Assembly: GCF_900187015.1 (NCBI RefSeq)
Contig: NZ_LT906479.1
Coordinates: 4,712,001-4,776,000 of the forward strand
Direction: 5' to 3'
Source of the DNA: Serratia ficaria
GTDB lineage: Bacteria > Pseudomonadota > Gammaproteobacteria > Enterobacterales > Enterobacteriaceae
DNA: 64,000 nt
The notes under the pieces were generated by a model. The model was not told the origin of the DNA and made no database searches. It worked only from the letters and a program-made list of their open reading frames with translations. Positions 60,486-64,000 of this stretch are shown piece by piece. Numbering within the stretch: position 1 is the stretch's first letter; the number at the start of each line of letters is the position of its first letter. The translations under genes and the position numbers were made by a program.

Positions 60486-62300
60486 ATGATTAATTCAACC
60501 CTGGCCCGTGTCACACAGCGCATCATCGACCGCTCCAAACCCCACCGCACCGCTTATCTGGCGCGCATCGACGCGGCGCGCTCCCAGACCGTGCACCGCG
60601 CGCAGCTGGCCTGCGGCAACCTGGCGCACGGCTTCGCCGCCTGCCAGCCGGATGACAAGGCCGCGCTGAAAAACATGGTGCGCAGCGATATCGCCATCAT
60701 TACCGCCTATAACGACATGCTGTCGGCCCACCAGCCTTACGAGCACTATCCGCAGCGGCTGAAACAGGCGCTGAAGGCCGTCGGCGCGGTCGGCCAGGTG
60801 GCCGGCGGAGTGCCGGCGATGTGCGACGGCGTGACCCAGGGCCAGGACGGCATGGAGCTGTCGCTGATGAGCCGCGATGTCATCGCCATGTCGGCCGCGG
60901 TCGGCCTGTCGCACAATATGTTCGACGGCGCGCTGTTCCTCGGCATCTGCGACAAAATCGTGCCGGGATTGGTGATGTCCGCCCTGTCCTTCGGCCATCT
61001 GCCTTCGCTGTTTGTGCCGGCCGGCCCGATGAGCAGCGGCCTGCCGAACAAGGAAAAAGTGCGCGTGCGCCAGCTGTACGCCGAAGGCAAGGCCGACCGC
61101 CTGGCGCTGCTGGAGGCCGAAGCCGCCTCCTATCACGGCATCGGCACCTGCACCTTCTACGGCACCGCCAACACCAACCAGATGGTGATGGAAGTGATGG
61201 GCCTGCATCTGCCGGGCGCCTCCTTCGTGCACCCGGATACCCCGCTGCGCGATGCGCTGACCGACGCCGCCGCCCGTCAGGTGACCCGCCTGACCGAAAC
61301 CGCCGGCAACTATCTGCCGATCGGCCAACTGGTGGACGAGAAAGTGGTGGTCAACGGCATCGTTTCGCTGCTGGCCACCGGCGGCTCCACCAACCTGACC
61401 ATGCATATGGTGGCGATGGCGCGCGCGGCCGGCATCATCATCAACTGGGACGACTTCTCCGAGCTGTCGGACGCGGTGCCGCTGCTGTGCCGCATCTACC
61501 CCAACGGCCCGGCCGACATCAACCAGTTCCAGGCCGCCGGCGGCGTGGCGTTGGTGGTGCGCGAACTGCTCCAGCACGGCCTGCTGCATGAAGACGTGCA
61601 CACCGTGGCCGGTTTCGGCCTGCAGCGCTACACCCAGGAGCCCTGGCTGGATAACGGCCGGCTGGCCTGGCGCGAAGGCGTGGCAACCTCGCTCGACGCC
61701 GGGGTTATCGCCAGCGTCGAGCGGCCGTTCGAACACCACGGCGGCACCAAGGTGCTGGCCGGCAATTTGGGCCGTGCGGTGATGAAAACCTCGGCGGTGC
61801 CCGCCGATAACCAGATTATCGAAGCGCCGGCGGTGGTATTCGAAAGCCAGCACGACATCGTGCCGGCCTTCGAAGCCGGCAAGCTGGATCGCGACTGCGT
61901 GGTGGTGGTGCGCTTCCAGGGGCCGCAGGCCAACGGCATGCCGGAACTGCACAAGCTGATGCCGCCGCTGGGGGTACTGATGGACCGCGGCTTCAAGGTG
62001 GCGCTGGTGACCGACGGCCGCCTGTCCGGCGCCTCCGGCAAGGTGCCTTCCGCCATCCACGTGACGCCGGAGGCCTATACCGGCGGCGTGCTGGCGAAGG
62101 TGCAAAACGGCGACCCGATCCGCGTCAACGGCCGCAGCGGCGAACTGGAGCTGCTGGTCGATGCCGAGACGCTGGCGCAGCGCGCGCCGTGCCAGCCGGA
62201 CCTGAGCGCCGAACACATCGGCTGCGGCCGCGAGCTGTTCGGCGCCTTGCGCAGCCAGCTTTCCGGCGCCGAACAGGGCGCCTGCTGCATCAAATTCTAA
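60486..62300 (+). CDS. edd: 6-phosphogluconate dehydratase
   Basis: First step of the Entner-Doudoroff pathway: 6-phosphogluconate to KDPG. It is 604 residues (E. coli 603) of the IlvD/Edd family. Iron-sulfur cysteines are in [19 protein letters not shown] and [20 protein letters not shown]. The active-site region [20 protein letters not shown] is complete. The ATG has GAGGAAGGC upstream. The 107-base gap after gntU has no strong terminator, so read-through from gntKU is likely. Confidence 0.97.
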   Translation: MINSTLARVTQRIIDRSKPHRTAYLARIDAARSQTVHRAQLACGNLAHGFAACQPDDKAALKNMVRSDIAIITAYNDMLSAHQPYEHYPQRLKQALKAVGAVGQVAGGVPAMCDGVTQGQDGMELSLMSRDVIAMSAAVGLSHNMFDGALFLGICDKIVPGLVMSALSFGHLPSLFVPAGPMSSGLPNKEKVRVRQLYAEGKADRLALLEAEAASYHGIGTCTFYGTANTNQMVMEVMGLHLPGASFVHPDTPLRDALTDAAARQVTRLTETAGNYLPIGQLVDEKVVVNGIVSLLATGGSTNLTMHMVAMARAAGIIINWDDFSELSDAVPLLCRIYPNGPADINQFQAAGGVALVVRELLQHGLLHEDVHTVAGFGLQRYTQEPWLDNGRLAWREGVATSLDAGVIASVERPFEHHGGTKVLAGNLGRAVMKTSAVPADNQIIEAPAVVFESQHDIVPAFEAGKLDRDCVVVVRFQGPQANGMPELHKLMPPLGVLMDRGFKVALVTDGRLSGASGKVPSAIHVTPEAYTGGVLAKVQNGDPIRVNGRSGELELLVDAETLAQRAPCQPDLSAEHIGCGRELFGALRSQLSGAEQGACCIKF

Positions 62301-62354
62301 CGACAGCATGGCCGCGCAGCCCGGTGGCGGCGGCCATAACCGGAGAACGTCATA

Positions 62355-62996
62355 ATGAACAATTGGAAGACAAGCGCTGAGCAAATCATGACCGCGGGCC
62401 CTGTGGTGCCGGTCATCGTGATCAACAAGCTGGAACACGCCGTGCCGTTGGCGAAAGCCCTGGTCGCCGGCGGCGTGCGGGTGCTGGAAGTGACGCTGCG
62501 CACCGCCTGCGCCATGGAGGCCATCCGCGCCATCGCCAAAGAGGTGCCTGACGCCATCATCGGCGCCGGGACGGTGATCAACCCGCAGCAGCTGCAGGCA
62601 GTGACCGAGGCCGGTGCGCAGTTCGCCATCAGCCCGGGCCTGACCGCCGATCTGCTGCAGGCGGCGACCGCCGGTTCAATTCCTTTGATTCCGGGCATCA
62701 GCACCGTTTCCGAGCTGATGCTCGGCATGGACCATGGGCTACGCGAGTTCAAGTTCTTCCCGGCGGAGGCCAACGGCGGCGTGAAGGCGCTGCAGGCGAT
62801 TGGCGGCCCGTTCCCGCAGGTGCGCTTCTGCCCGACCGGCGGCATTTCCCCTGACAACTACCGCAGCTACCTGGCGCTGAACAGCGTGCTGTGCATCGGC
62901 GGTTCCTGGCTGGTGCCGGCGGATGCGTTGGAAAGCGGCGACTACGCGCGCATCACCGAACTGGCGCGCGCCGCCGTGGCGGGTGCCGTCGCCTGA
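62355..62996 (+). CDS. eda: KDPG aldolase
   Basis: Cleaves 2-keto-3-deoxy-6-phosphogluconate to pyruvate and glyceraldehyde 3-phosphate; it also acts on 4-hydroxy-2-oxoglutarate. It is 213 residues, as in E. coli. The base-site region [14 protein letters not shown] carries the conserved glutamate, and the Schiff-base lysine is in [13 protein letters not shown]. The start is 54 bases after edd with GGAG upstream. The stop lies only 10 bases from the convergent aceK stop. Confidence 0.97.
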   Translation: MNNWKTSAEQIMTAGPVVPVIVINKLEHAVPLAKALVAGGVRVLEVTLRTACAMEAIRAIAKEVPDAIIGAGTVINPQQLQAVTEAGAQFAISPGLTADLLQAATAGSIPLIPGISTVSELMLGMDHGLREFKFFPAEANGGVKALQAIGGPFPQVRFCPTGGISPDNYRSYLALNSVLCIGGSWLVPADALESGDYARITELARAAVAGAVA

Positions 62997-63006
62997 CAGC
63001 CCCGGG

Positions 63007-64000
63007 TTACAGCGCGGCGGAGGTGGCCGGCAATGCCGCCCCGCTGCGCTGGCTGAACCGCCGTTTCTTGCGGTAGGCGAATACGTCCTCCACATGCCCT
63101 TCGCGGATGCGCTGCTGCAGGCCGCGCCAGTAGTCCGCCTCGAACAGATCGCTGTGCATCTCTTCAAATACCTGGCGAATGCGCCGGTCGCCGCACAGGA
63201 AATGGCGAAACTCCTCCGGAAACACGTCGTTCGGTGAAATGCTGTACCAGGGCTCGCTGGCCAGCTCATCTTCCGGGTAACGCGGCGGCGGAATATCGCG
63301 GAAATTCACCTCGGTCATATAGCAAATTTCGTCGTAATCGTAGAACACCACCCGCCCGTGGCGGGTGACGCCAAAGTTCTTGAACAGCATGTCGCCGGGG
63401 AAGATATTGGCGGCCGCCAGCTGCTTGATGGCGTTGCCGTACTCTTCGATCGCGTCGTGCAGCTGTTGTTCGTTGGCCTGCTCCAGGTACAGGTTCAGCG
63501 GCGTCATGCGCCGTTCCATATACAGGTGCCTGATCAGGATACGGTCGCCGAGATCTTCCAGCTTGCCCGGCACCTCGCGCTGCAGCTCGGCCAACAGCTC
63601 CGGGCTGATGCGCGCCTTGTCGACCACGAAATTTTCGTATTCCTGAGTATCCGCCATGCGGCCGACGCGGTCGTGCTCCTTGACCAGCTGATAGCAGGCC
63701 ATCACCTGCGCCTGGGTGACCTCTTTTTGCGGCGCGAACTCGTCTTTGATCACCTTGAACACCCGATCGAACGACGGCAGGGTAAACACCAGCATCACCA
63801 TGCCCTTGACCCCCGGCGCGATGATGAACTGCTCCTGCGACCGGGCCATAAACGTCAGGTATTCGCGGTAACACTCGGTTTTGCCGTGCTTCTGGCAGCC
63901 GATCGCCATATACAGCTCGGCGGTGGTCTTGCCCGGCAGGATCTCGCGCAGCCATTCGACCATCGCCGCCGGCAGCGGGGCGTAAACCATAAAATAGGAG
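63007..64000 (-). CDS. aceK: Isocitrate dehydrogenase kinase/phosphatase, C-terminal part (cut by window edge)
   Basis: The bifunctional enzyme that phosphorylates isocitrate dehydrogenase to direct carbon into the glyoxylate shunt. About 331 C-terminal residues are visible and the frame stays open to the right edge ([17 protein letters not shown] continues the E. coli sequence), so the apparent ATG at 63990 is internal. Kinase landmarks are [20 protein letters not shown] (ATP-binding lysine), [19 protein letters not shown] (catalytic loop) and [12 protein letters not shown]. aceA and aceB are expected to the right. It is convergent with eda. Confidence 0.95.
   Translation of the reverse strand, partial: SYFMVYAPLPAAMVEWLREILPGKTTAELYMAIGCQKHGKTECYREYLTFMARSQEQFIIAPGVKGMVMLVFTLPSFDRVFKVIKDEFAPQKEVTQAQVMACYQLVKEHDRVGRMADTQEYENFVVDKARISPELLAELQREVPGKLEDLGDRILIRHLYMERRMTPLNLYLEQANEQQLHDAIEEYGNAIKQLAAANIFPGDMLFKNFGVTRHGRVVFYDYDEICYMTEVNFRDIPPPRYPEDELASEPWYSISPNDVFPEEFRHFLCGDRRIRQVFEEMHSDLFEADYWRGLQQRIREGHVEDVFAYRKKRRFSQRSGAALPATSAAL

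Overview
The window looks like chromosomal DNA of a GC-rich member of the Enterobacterales, most likely Serratia of the S. marcescens type. The evidence is E. coli-like synteny (ssb/uvrA, yjbRQ, tyrB, alr, dnaB, qorA, pspG, dusA, zur, yjbJ, dinF, lexA, dgkA, plsB, ubiAC, the mal regulon, psiE, pgi, lysC, yjbB, metH, iclR, aceK), high GC third positions, and near full-length matches to E. coli proteins recalled from memory. No database search was possible, so the species is an inference.

Left end (1-5.7 kb): an AT-richer island abuts the 3' end of ssb. It holds four leftward, overlapping genes: three tyrosine recombinases (393, 525-527 and about 669 aa) and a small coiled-coil protein. The layout resembles Gamma-Mobile-Trio (GmtY/GmtZ/GmtX) or Tn554-type TnpABC modules. 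A fifth gene, encoding a membrane protein, is translationally coupled to the array and runs off the left edge; it is the first visible cargo candidate.

5.7-28.5 kb: housekeeping core. ssb and uvrA are divergent with a LexA box between them. An alcohol dehydrogenase, a maltose acetyltransferase and yjbRQ follow. tyrB is followed by an Lrp/AsnC regulator and a secreted PheC-like cyclohexadienyl dehydratase, two genes absent from this position in E. coli. Then come alr-dnaB, qorA, sigma-54-controlled pspG, dusA, zur, yjbJ, the SOS pair dinF-lexA (two LexA boxes), dgkA, plsB and ubiCA.

28.5-39.6 kb: maltose regulon. A degenerate GH13 gene, malK, lamB and malM run left; malE, malF and malG run right from a shared control region rich in MalT-like boxes. 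psiE and a Wzi-family outer membrane protein follow.

39.6-47.9 kb: pgi, a CPA1 cation/proton antiporter with a C-terminal nucleotide-binding domain, lysC behind a lysine riboswitch, a 12-bp tandem repeat, panS and yjbB.

47.9-53.4 kb: a five-gene leftward operon (binding protein, phosphodiesterase-like hydrolase, two permeases, ATPase) with a divergent GntR/UTRA regulator, probably for uptake and hydrolysis of a phosphonate or phosphate ester.

53.4-64 kb: metH, a 126-bp palindromic repeat, iclR, then a complete gluconate/Entner-Doudoroff block (gntK-gntU-edd-eda) behind two overlapping GntR operators, and the 3' part of aceK running off the right edge. Compared with E. coli, the gluconate block separates iclR from aceK. 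No tRNA, rRNA or CRISPR array was found.
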